Shown here: one piece after another, positions 55,185 through 64,000 of the stretch
Numbering within the stretch: the first letter of the stretch is position 1
Layout of the letters: each line of letters begins with the position of its first letter
Assembly: GCA_003508835.1 (NCBI GenBank)
Contig: PUFA01000057.1
Location: forward strand, 9,498,501-9,562,500
Direction of reading: 5' to 3'
DNA from: Eonycteris spelaea
Lineage: Eukaryota > Chordata > Mammalia > Chiroptera > Pteropodidae
Length of the DNA stretch: 64,000 bases
Program-made: the position numbers and the translations under genes
The notes under the pieces: model-generated
What the model was told of the DNA's origin: nothing
Databases searched by the model: none
The model's input: only the letters and a program-made list of their open reading frames with translations

Positions 55185-55285
55185 ACAGTGCTCACCAGAG
55201 ACACTGATGTAAATAAACCCCATTCCTGGTTCTTAAGGAGGCTCCAGTCTAGTGGAGACAGTATGGGAGGAAGATGCAGACTAGA
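55185..55285 (-). mobile_element. L2: L2 fragment, antisense
   Basis: CATTCCTGGTTCTTAAGGAG and GCTCCAGTCTAGTGGAGACA match the antisense L2 text 'ctgccctcaaggagcttacagtctagtggag'. Confidence 0.55.
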
Positions 55286-56829
55286 TTAACCATAGGGTTA
55301 ATGAGGCTGTTGTCTTAGCCAGATGACCCATGGGTCTGACCTGGACAGGAAAGGAGACAGCTTTTGGAGGCTGAGCCCATCTCTGAGTGACCGTAAATGC
55401 CTGGACCTGTTTCTTCGTCTCAGTACCAGCTTTCCCATCCAGAAAAAACTGTTTCAGTCTCACACATGGGCCTGGAGGACAATTAAAGAATACATTTTAC
55501 AGCTGCCAAGAAAACTCTGCCAAGATCTGAGATGTCCTATTGGCTCTGTAGCTATAAAATAACCTGCCCACACAGAAACAGATACTCACCATGCCTGAAG
55601 GAATGTATCTTGCTTGCGAAAGTCTCAAATAGGGAAGATCCGTTTACTGTGTGAAGCTGCCCTCCCAGCTGATCTGGAGGAATGGACAGCTCCATTGTTC
55701 AAGTCCTGCTGTCCTCTGGCACGTCAGAGGCAGCCAGGGGAAACTTGATATCTGAAGTCATTTCTTTGGAGTGGAGGGACACAGCCCATGGGAACCACAA
55801 ACTACTGATCCAAATGTTTGTCCAATTCAGCATAAATACAAAGCCTGATTCATCTTGGAAAGCAATCTTCTCATCCTTTGGAAATATGTCAGCCTTTGGG
55901 GAAGCTTTTTCCTTCTGTATTAATACCTAACATAGGACTTTCATACTGGTTCATAGGAAGTACTTGAACCAGCCAGGAGACCAAACTGCAGAGTTATTTT
56001 AACAAAGAGAATTTTATATAAAGAAATGTTCGCTGGGTAACAGAAAGGCAGAAAGAGAACTCTAAGGCACTGTGGTGGTGGCAAATAAAAAACCCAGTTA
56101 TTTCCCCTAAGGATGAGAGAACAATCAAAAAAGAAGGGTTGAAAATTATTAAAACTTGGAAGCTCCGAGGAGGGGCCCTATGAAACTCTGGTATCTAAGC
56201 AGGGAGCACAATGAAATTGACTTTGCCAGTACTGGAAAAACTTCACACTTGATTTAGTTGCTGCTTTGGGAAGGAACCACCACTGCCTGGTGAAGAAGCT
56301 CTGCCAAATGGTACAGACAGGAAGAGGAAGTACCAGGAACAGAAAGGAAGAGGCCCCTCTGCCTCCTCCAGCCTCACAATCTCTCTATTACCCTCTTGGC
56401 AGATGCCAGCAGAGGGTTGAGGGCGGGGGAGGGCAGCTGGCTGATCAGAAATGTAGTCGTAGAGGCCCAGCCCCATCATCACAAAGCTGAATGTGGAAGG
56501 TTGGGTTTGGAGCTCAGAGATAATGGCTTAAAAACTGGCATATTGTTTAATGGTAATTTTGAATGACTGGATAATTGTGAATGCAAGAAGTCCAAGCTTT
56601 TGCTTTCATTTAAAATTTCATTAGCACTCTTTATGATTGCTCTCTTATTGGGGGAGTTTCATGTGTTTCAGGTTATTTATTTATTTCTTCTTTGTGGTTC
56701 ATTTCTAACAACAACAATAATGACGACAACAGCAACAACAAAATAGGCCTCCATTAATATCCTGGGGCAATTTAGCATCCTAAACTTTGGCACTGCCTCA
56801 GTCGCCATTCCTTTCTGTCCTTCCTTCCC
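55286..56829. other. Unassigned sequence with a short (ACA)n run
   Basis: No gene or named repeat. An AAC/AAT trinucleotide run lies at 56705-56741. A G-rich block (GGGCGGGGGAGGGCAGC) lies at about 56421-56437 on the plus strand. Confidence 0.4.
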
Positions 56830-57640
56830 CATGCTTGGGTATTTGCAGGTTCCTGGCACAAGGACAGAATATGACTAATTCAGGGACAGCCGCGATAGGT
56901 GTAGGGACCACTGCAATGAGATTTTGCAATTGGGGAGAGAAAATGGACACAACTCTGAATGTGGCATGAACAAATGAGAATTTATAGCCAAAAAGCAGGG
57001 TGGGGCTTAGTAGATAAAAAATTACTAAGAGGAAACTTCAGGGTAAGGGGGGTTCTAACTAAACTGTCTTAACAGGATTCTTGCTTAAGACCAGCCAGGG
57101 TGATCAGACATCACCTGGATGTTTGTGAAGGATGAGGAAACTGATCAGATTTTGAGATGATTGGCTATTGAGTGTGGGGGCTTCTCATTAGAATGACTTA
57201 GAAGGGCTCTTGCTAAAACTGGATTCCATAAGGAAGTGCACAGATGGGCCTAAGATATGGCACACATGCCTGACTGAAGTTTGGTCAAGCAAACTGCAGG
57301 TGACTGCATTTTTATACCTCCCTACGTTCAGAGGCTGGGGAGGCATATCTAAAGGCCCAGCCTCCAGGAGCCTTCATGCCCTGCCCAGGTGAGAGGCAAT
57401 ATTTCCATTTCCTAAGTCTTCAGGACCCTGCAGTGCTCCTAAGACACTGCCAATATTAACCAGGCCCAAGCTCACTGAGTCTCAGGGGCCACAGATTCTC
57501 ACACTAGGTGGCACAATTTAACTGCTGGTCTTGCTAAGTGGAATTTTCCACACATTTATCTTCCCTCTAAAGGCTTGCTTATATCCAAGCTTCCCTCTAT
57601 CTCCGCGAATGCTCTTGGGTAGGTGAAAAAGGGGAGGAAA
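56830..57640 (-). mobile_element. ERV1-like LTR, antisense
   Basis: Read on the minus strand it shows LTR order: TTTTTGGCTATAAATTCTCA (TATA box), then about 35 bases on CATTTTCTCTCCCCAATTGC and TCTCATTGCAGTGGTCCC, and a decayed polyadenylation site. Upstream on the same strand lies a long U3-like section to about 57640. No retroviral internal sequence is recognised next to it. Borders approximate. Confidence 0.5.
57500..57514 (+). promoter_or_regulatory. CTCF-like motif inside the LTR
   Basis: CACACTAGGTGGCAC matches the CTCF core CCASYAGRKGGCRS at all but the first C. Its orientation is opposite to that of the motif at 51532. Confidence 0.5.
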
Positions 57641-57769
57641 AAACTAGAGGGTTTACTGTCCATTCCTCCTGTCTTCCTGAAGACAAGGCATGAGAAATTG
57701 GCTTCACCAGAATGAGGCTACTTAGATGGAAGGAGAGCTTTCTGCTAGTGTAGGATGACAAGAAGAGCA
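57641..57769. other. Unassigned sequence
   Basis: Nothing recognised between the LTR and MIR. Confidence 0.4.
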
Positions 57770-57875
57770 TGGGCTCCAGAGCTGGGTCCGCACTGCTGTG
57801 ACAACCCGCAGCTTAAACTTTTCAAGCCTTGGCCTTCTTAGCTGAAAAGTGGAGACAATAATAATGTTCAGAGGT
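57770..57875 (+). mobile_element. MIR: MIR fragment, sense
   Basis: GCATGGGCTCCAGAGCTGGG, CTTTTCAAGCCTTGGCCTTC and AAAGTGGAGACAATAATAAT follow MIR order. Confidence 0.75.
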
Positions 57876-57937
57876 TAGCCACGATACTGGCTTTAGACAA
57901 CCACACATGGACATTATTAACAGGCACTCTAGGACTA

Positions 57938-58434
57938 TTAGTGCTTCTTAGCTGGTGTCCCCTGAGAGCCCCCAAGAGTTCTGAGGGCTGAATTCAGGAG
58001 ATCTGTAAATTTGAATAAGAAATAAATTTCCACTTTTATTTTCATGGAAAGCTGCATACAAATTAGATTCCCTTCAATTTGGAGGCAACAACTCACCACG
58101 GTATTAGTAATGCCTGTAATTTTGTCATCAATACAAATCATAGGTATTTTCATATTATACCTGCTTTTACAGGCATCTCAAAATAATGTTTATACTCATG
58201 ATAACTTCAGAATCATGTTAATTATTAGATATGCAGCTAGATCATGCTGTTTAATGGCTTATTAATATATCATACATTTTTCAAAAAATATTTTGATAAT
58301 TATAGTTCGACATAATTGACTTCCTTTGTACTCCTGTGTATTTTACTTAATGTACTTAAAGGTATTTTAAGGAAGATTCAAGGGATTTACCAAAGGTGCC
58401 CTTTGCACAAGAAATGTTTCAGAAATGCTGCTCT
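57938..58434 (+). mobile_element. Non-autonomous hAT-Charlie-type DNA transposon
   Basis: About 500 bp. Left end GCTTCTTAGCTGGTGTCC, then GAGAGCCCCCAAGAGTTC; centre CAATACAAATCATAGGTATT and ATATTTTGATAATTATAGTT; right end with GGTATTTTAAGGAAGATTCA and GAAATGTTTCAGAAATGCTG. The order matches a common mammalian Charlie-related element with a 'ggggtccatag' right side; the family name is uncertain. Confidence 0.6.
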
Positions 58435-59224
58435 AGGTACTTGAGCTTTGAGCAGCAATTTTCCCTTCTGAAGTAGCTTTGATGGTGGTCCTGGCTGAAA
58501 ATATGGGATGGGCTTTCTTGCTCATGGTTTCTTTCTGCCCTACCATTCTCTTGAAGTGATGATTGCTCTGTGAGAAGGCAAAAGCATCAAGGGGGTCTGA
58601 ACTGTTCCTAGTGTCTTCAGATTGGTGGATAACAAACTGACGTACCTGAGACAGTCACACATGGAATAGAACAGATATGCTTGACGTATCAGAGTCATCA
58701 TTCAGTGTTATATTAGAAAAAATTAATGTAAATTTTGAGCTGAAGGTCAAATTGAGGAAGCGTTACTTCCAGATGAAGGTGGAGTATCCATCCTTCCTTG
58801 AACTTGCTTTGTTGTCTCATCTTTAATGTCTCCCTTTCTTGTGATTGCTTAGACTAAAAGGCTATAACATACTTGCAATGTGTGTTTTCAACAGTCTGCA
58901 TTACAAATATAAAATCCATAGATTGAGGGATAAATCCCATAATTCCCCAGGAACACAAGAATAATGCATCATCACAGAGACCTGGGGATGTGGGCAGAGC
59001 TGGTAAGCTGACCAGAACAGGAGTGTCCATTGGATAGGTGCTGGGTATGTTGGTTCTTCTTTACTGCAAGGAGGCTGAGAAGTGGAAGTCCGTCATGAGC
59101 TAGGAACCATGCGGGGGGCCTTCATCATCATGAATGTTGATAAAGGGAAAACCAAGAAGCTGCTTCTTGAATTCTGGGAAATAGAATGTGGGGCCAGATA
59201 ATGTAATAAAGCCACTGAGGTTAC
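58435..59224. other. Unassigned sequence
   Basis: No gene or repeat family recognised. Confidence 0.4.
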
Positions 59225-59425
59225 TTACTCTTTGTTTCCAGCTTTGACTGCTAGACAGAGAAGTCCATTATCACCAAACTACAAAGCTTCACCTTCCTGC
59301 CCTTTTGTTTTTTCATTTGTAAAATGGGGTGATCCTGGCTATACCTAAGGATTTAATGACAGCATATGAATAGAGCCTGGCATATTGCTGGACCATGATA
59401 GATGCTCAGTAATTTCGGTTCTTGA
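59225..59425 (+). mobile_element. MIR: MIR, sense
   Basis: TTTTTTCATTTGTAAAATGG, GGTGATCCTGGCTATACCTA, GAGCCTGGCATATTGCTG and AGATGCTCAGTAATTTCGGT cover the MIR centre and 3' end. Confidence 0.85.
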
Positions 59426-60649
59426 GGTGGTAATGCTGTTTTTGCCCAATCAACCATTCTTCTCATGTCCTGATGACAATATCTGGATTTTCCTTTAACA
59501 AATCACCTTCTTCTATGTATTTTGGGTAGGATTAAGTCTCCACCAAAATTTTGCATGAATACATGAGCCAATCAGAATGCGGTGACCATGAGTGAATCTT
59601 GTATTGGCCCATTTTCAGGCCAGGCAAACAAGAACTCTCCTGAAATTTTTCTGAAACTGCCAAAGAAGAACTCTCTCCACAGGGTTTGTCATTCCTGGAG
59701 TGGTGGGCATCAATCTTGGGCCCTCCAAGGATAAAGTGCACCCAAGGAAAGCTGATATAAGAAATGGGAATGACATAACTTAAGCTCCTGGATCCTGCAG
59801 TATCCGAAACTAAACTACTGCTGGCATTTTCAGTTATATGAACTAATATATCCCTTATTTCTTTGAGCTAATTTTAAGTTTGGTTTCTGCCCCTTACAGC
59901 TATAATGGCACTGAATAATCTAGTTCCTTTTGTCTACCTCTCCACAAAAAGATAGAATAGGGTGGGTTAAAACTGAAAGTTAAATGGACAGGTAGTGAAG
60001 GTGGAGATAAGCTGGAAGATTCTACTGCCACCATCTGGAGATAAGCAGATAAGTTGAGGAAGCATCTGAAAATTCTGAGCCCTTAACTCTCTGTTGGAGG
60101 CAGAGCCTTGCCTAATCTTTGTATTCATCATTTGAGCATCATGTTTTAACACAACATCTGTCCAGGAACTCTCCAATCTCTCTGTGATGTTTTCTATATT
60201 CCTGTCCTTTACATAGAGCCAAGACCCCAAGTAGACCTGGGGTTCTAATTATGTGCCTGGACGATTATGCCTCTAGAAATAAATATTGGGGTTTAAATAT
60301 CATCATGCAGAAAAGATGAGAAAACCAAACAAACCTCAAAAAACCAGAGCAGACTTGATAAGCCTAGAGACAAACCCAAAGGACAAGGAGAATGCTGGCT
60401 CTGAAAATTTCATTCAAAGAATAATAGTGGCATCTTATAGAAGTGTCGAGTTATAAAGTTTGAATGGGAAAGGAGGATTCAACAAGACAAGACAGGAGGG
60501 ATGAGTTTGATGGAAAATGGGCAGATTTCAAGAAAGGAGTAAGGGGCCATATGTTGCACACACACATTCCACCCTTATTGCCGCGATTCAATTCTCAGGG
60601 CTCATCCTGTGTAAACTGGAGAAATAAATGAAGTTATTGCCCTACTTTG
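59426..60649. other. Unassigned, apparently single-copy sequence
   Basis: No gene or repeat family recognised over 1.2 kb. Confidence 0.4.
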
Positions 60650-60810
60650 TGCTTACCTCAAAGTGGACTCTGGGACAAGAATTTAAATACAGGCATTTTG
60701 TTTGGGAGATGGTCCCAGGTAGCAAGAGGAAGATCAATTCAGGGAAGGGGAGGAAGCCAGTGAGAGTGGGTTGACGATATTGGCCACTGAAGCTCAAGCC
60801 ACCTGAGAGA
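60650..60810. repeat. Unidentified ancient repeat, copy 2
   Basis: TTTGTTTGGGAGATGGTCCC, AGGTAGCAAGAGGAAG and GGGAAGGGGAGGAAGCCAG parallel the order seen at 6190-6290. A family name was not recalled. Confidence 0.3.
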
Positions 60811-61679
60811 CTGGATCATGCCTCAGAATCATCTCACTGAGTGACTGGGAAGCTACAGTGTTAGCCACCACTCCTGCCCTTCACTGGTTGAGTGTCTTGC
60901 TGGGGACAAGTCTCCAGGATGTCCAGGCAGAAAACATCTTCTGGCAGAGTGATGCAGAGGCCAAGGGTATATGCATCTTACAGGAGCAGCTTCAGGGTGG
61001 TGGCTGTGGGCCATGGAGCCAGCAGAGACACCTCAGCTGTCACATGCATTCTTTGACTCTGCTTAATCTCTCGAAGGCTGCACCCAAAATGTCCACACTG
61101 CCCATTCCTTCTTCCCTCAACCGTTCGTCTTTTCTTATGTTGTTTCTCTTGAAACATAAACCTCTCTCATTCCCATCAAAGCTTGCCCTTCTGGTGTTCC
61201 ATTCTGGCAGCATCATGCTGCTTGCCAAAGTGACACTATGTAATAAACCAGAGATTCAAATGTCACACCATATCTTCTGTAGAACCACCCTAACAATTAA
61301 ATGAGTGAAAGTGAAGGTGATTGTAGCAATGGCCGGTGAGCTTAGAGTCTTGCCTACTTGTCTTGTGCTGCCCTTTGCTGATCTCAGAGGTGCCCATCTG
61401 CAACTCAGCATTCTTTTTGGAAATGGGAAAGTCTTTGGGAAATTGAATCTTTGTTTTAAAAAAAGGTATGCATTTGCAGAATTTTAAATGAGTTGGAGAA
61501 GAAAATGAAGTCAGAAAAGGTAACCAAAGTATTCAAGTTTCCAGCAAACCCTCAGTGGAGCCAGCCTTGAACACTGGGCAGCTTCCAAAAAGGCACTTCT
61601 GCTCTGATCTGATCCTTATGAGCACCTTTTTTGGGGTCCAGGATTTCATGGGAATTGGCTACATTTTCTGAGCCATAAG
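60811..61679. other. Unassigned sequence containing the longest open frame
   Basis: A plus-strand frame of 148 codons spans 60858-61304, the longest in the window. It shows no domain, no membrane segment pattern and no splice context; part of the region may belong to the ancient repeat before it. I do not call it a gene. Confidence 0.4.
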
Positions 61680-61825
61680 AATGTGCCATGTGGGGGCATT
61701 AACTATAATTATTTCATTTTATCTTAATGACTCTCCAAGCAGTAACTGTTTTCTGCAGATTAAGATGGTCCCTTTAGAGGAGGGTGCAACTTGCTCCAGG
61801 TCCTCGTAGAAGGTGGAAGAATGAG
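61680..61825 (-). mobile_element. MIR: MIR fragment, antisense, diverged
   Basis: CATTAACTATAATTATTTCA, TTTTATCTTAATGACTCTCC, and GCAACTTGCTCCAGGTCC keep the antisense MIR order. Confidence 0.5.
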
Positions 61826-61829
61826 GCCT

Positions 61830-62400
61830 CTCTGGTTCTTCTCTGTTATGGTCTATGAAATAGTTTGTCTTTAAAGATAGAGCCAACAATTTCTCCTCCC
61901 CACTTCCTTCCCATTCCCCATAGGTAAAATGGCTCCTTCCATTGATAGGTGAAGTCTATATTCTTCCCTCCTTGAATATGGAACGGCTTGTCACTTAATC
62001 TAACCATCAGTATGAAACAGAAGTGATGCTGTGTAAGTGTCAGGCTTAAGAAATTTGGGAGTTTCTGCTTGGCCCTCTTGGAACCAACTGCCATGTTGTA
62101 AGGAAGTCCAGGCTATCCTGGTGGAAAGAGAGGCCATATGAAGAGGCCCTAGTGACTGAGACACCGCATGGAATACTGAGGCTCCAGACCTGTGAGAAGG
62201 GCTGTCTTGGATCTTCTAGCTCTCCCAGTTCGATACATGCGTGGCTATAGATGATATGACATGGAGCAGAAAAAACCATTCCCCTAACCCTCAGCATGAT
62301 GAGAAATAATACATTATTATGTAAATTTAATAATTTAATAATAAGCTGTTGGTTTAAGATGCTGAATTTTGGAGTTGTTTGTAAACAGCAATAGATAAAT
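61830..62400 (+). mobile_element. MLT1: MLT1-type LTR (ERVL-MaLR)
   Basis: GAATATGGAACGGCTTGTCA, AACAGAAGTGATGCTGTGTA, GAGGCCATATGAAGAGGCCC and the 3' end TAAGCTGTTGGTTTAAGATG, CTGAATTTTGGAGTTGTTTG, AACAGCAATAGATAAAT. Close to full LTR length. Confidence 0.8.
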
Positions 62401-63152
62401 AAAAATAGTTTGTTTATTTTTTAATTGAAAATTAACTTCTTGTAGCAAATAATTGACCCTGAAGTTTCTCAAAATTAGAAACAACTGGGTTATGTTCTTA
62501 GAGCAATGACAGACATCAGAATTGGAAACAGGAAATGACCAACTTTAGATCCTTGCCTTCTGAGAAAACCTTCATGAACTGAACTTCCCATAGCCCACTC
62601 TAGCCAGATTTTGTTGAGGTTAGTGGTAGTGGCCTGAGCTCATAGCCAGGAGTTTTCAACGCAAATTCTTCTACTTTTGTTGGGTTGGGACACAACCTAC
62701 ATTCTAGTTTGGAAAATACTTTTCTGAGAATATCTTGGTTTATCATATGAGATTCTGCTTCAGTGGCAAAGAAACTAGTTGCTAGGAGAGGTGACCAGGA
62801 GTTGATGGTGAGGAACATCCACTGTGGTGTGTCCTGTGCATTAGGTGACAGCCCATTCAAGAAAGGCAGCTGTTTCAGTATGATAATTTGAACACCACCA
62901 GGAAACCAAATTCAGAGGCATTAACATTCCTGTTACTGAATAAATAGTTTTCAGCCCTCCAGAATTTTCTAAATTACAGTCTTTATCAATAAAGGTGTCA
63001 TGACAAAAACGTGTATCATGATTTTTGAGGTGTCCTCCTCTAGTTTGCCCCGCCCCCATAACTGTACATGTTCTATAAATGCTTTATTTGGTGTGATTTA
63101 CACAGAACCTCACTAAACTGAAGTGACCATAGATATCCTAATCTGGGGGGAA
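62401..63152. other. Unassigned sequence with a promoter-like GC box/TATA pair
   Basis: No repeat family recognised. See the separate entry for the GC box and TATA box at 63047-63079. Confidence 0.4.
63047..63079 (+). promoter_or_regulatory. GC box followed by TATA box
   Basis: GCCCCGCCCCC (63047-63057) is followed 16 bases later by TATAAA (63074-63079, CTATAAATGC). The spacing is reasonable for a compact core promoter, such as one left by an LTR whose body I do not recognise. Confidence 0.3.
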
Positions 63153-63206
63153 TGTTTTGTTTTGTTTTGTTTTTTGTTTTGTTTTGTTTTGTTTTGTTTT
63201 GTTTTT
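63153..63206. repeat. (GTTTT)n microsatellite
   Basis: About ten GTTTT units with one GTTTTTT-type interruption. Confidence 0.97.
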
Positions 63207-63899
63207 AAAAGAACAGTGTCTTTCAAATATGTTTGACCTCAACTCAGGCAGGGAATACATTTCACAATGTAATCCATGATACACATTATATTTGTAACTG
63301 AAATAAAAGATTCATGGAACAATATTTTATTGTATTATATCTTTTTATGTTTAAAAAATGCTGGTAGTGGCACACCAAATTGATCTGATGACTCCAACAA
63401 TTTCAAAAACATTGATAAGACTGGAACTGAGTTTTCCTTCTTACAGTGTATGCCCTTCTCTCCAGCCAAGACACCTCTGGGTTGCCTTCTAAAATCTTCA
63501 GAGACCCTGACTAATTTGATTTCTATGATAATTTAATTAGGGGCTGGGCAAAAGTTTACCTTTGCAGCTTCTATAAGAAAAAGCAGTGCTTAGTAGATTG
63601 AAAGAACAAAATTGTAAGACTTAAGACAAAACCAGTGATAGAGAACTCAGAAGCACTGATTCAATCTATTCAAATATAGTTGACTTGATTATTTGTTTAG
63701 CATTAATTGCTTGCTTGCAACATTTGAGCAGGTCCTGCCCCCTTCCCTCAACTGTACTTTAGAAGCCTTAAGGTCAAGGAGCAGGCGGTATGGTTTAAAG
63801 TAGGCTTGTGGTACAGACGCCACAAATACTTCTTCAGGGACATGCAGCTCACAGGTCCAGCAAAATGGTTAAAGAACGAGAACTTTTGCTTTCCCATAT
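63207..63899. other. Unassigned sequence
   Basis: No gene or repeat family recognised. Confidence 0.4.
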
Positions 63900-64000
63900 G
63901 GAGGTTGAATCCTAAGTTCCCACTGCTTAATTTTGTGATCTTGTATGAATTAAATTTTCTGTGCCTCAGTTTCCTCACCTATATGTGAGATAATAGTAAT
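63900..64000 (+). mobile_element. MIR: MIR, sense, cut by the window end
   Basis: TTTTGTGATCTTGTATGAAT, CTGTGCCTCAGTTTCCTCAC and CTATATGTGAGATAATAGTA are the MIR central block; the rest lies outside the window. Confidence 0.85.

Noticed and set aside
60016..60036. CTCF-like word CTGCCACCATCTGG
   Set aside because: The core spacing does not fit the motif once aligned; left out of the motif list.
60858..61304. Longest plus-strand open frame, 148 codons
   Set aside because: No recognisable domain, no composition typical of coding DNA, partly within a suspected ancient repeat, and no splice context. Frames of this length arise by chance in 64 kb.

Overview
The window looks like mammalian nuclear DNA, non-coding throughout as far as I can read it. 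It is AT-rich, CpG-poor and full of decayed LINE-1, LINE-2, MIR, LTR and DNA-transposon pieces plus microsatellites. I found no protein-coding gene, no rRNA or tRNA, no CRISPR array and no bacterial-type signal. The longest open frames (up to 148 codons) mostly lie inside repeats or show no family motif. Everything here is by eye: family names come from recognised consensus wording, repeat borders are good to about 10-40 bases, and no search was run.

Organism: MIR, L2, MER5A, MER20 and MLT1 copies make it a placental mammal. There is no Alu, no rodent B1/B2, and I saw no carnivore, horse, pig or ruminant lineage SINE. The L1 tail at 42712-43445 has wording I associate with bat L1s, so a laurasiatherian, possibly a bat, is my best guess (low to moderate confidence).

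Layout. 0.6-1.1 kb: LTR end; 1.2-2.7 kb: ATGT microsatellite and two L1 pieces. 3.8-4.9 kb: MER5A, MIR, then a class I LTR with an internal minisatellite and a primer-binding-site-like end. 8.0-12.5 kb: a LINE block, two sense L1s (one with an internal duplication) abutting an antisense L1. 14.5-14.9 kb: the most gene-like stretch, with GC boxes, local CpG enrichment and a consensus splice donor. 15.2-19.1 kb: L1 tail, two LTRs and a DNA transposon. 21.4-23.1 kb: L1 piece and a 1.25-kb L2. 25.6-31.7 kb: LTR, L2, MIRs, L1 pieces including a perfect 34-bp inverted repeat, and a hAT element. 32.1-36.5 kb: a (TC)n tract, an L1 that kept its 5' region and ORF1 but lost most of ORF2, and an older L1 carrying nested insertions. 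36.9-43.4 kb: MIRs, L1/HAL1-type pieces, an LTR and a TA-flanked DNA transposon. 44.7-49.5 kb: MIR, CA-rich repeat split by L1, L2, MLT1, two long antisense L1s. 49.8-54.7 kb: MIRs, then L1M pieces with a nested MIR and a (TTTC)n tract. 55-64 kb: sparser, with an antisense LTR holding a CTCF-like motif, a hAT element, MIRs, MLT1 and a (GTTTT)n tract.

Most L1 pieces (about 16 of 20) lie on the minus strand while most LTRs (8 of 9) lie on the plus strand. The window is probably intergenic, or part of a long intron. I did not find a convincing undescribed system; the strongest leads are the candidate first exon at 14.5-14.9 kb, the 34-bp inverted repeat at 29.1/29.3 kb, and the ORF2-deleted L1 at 32.2-34.5 kb.
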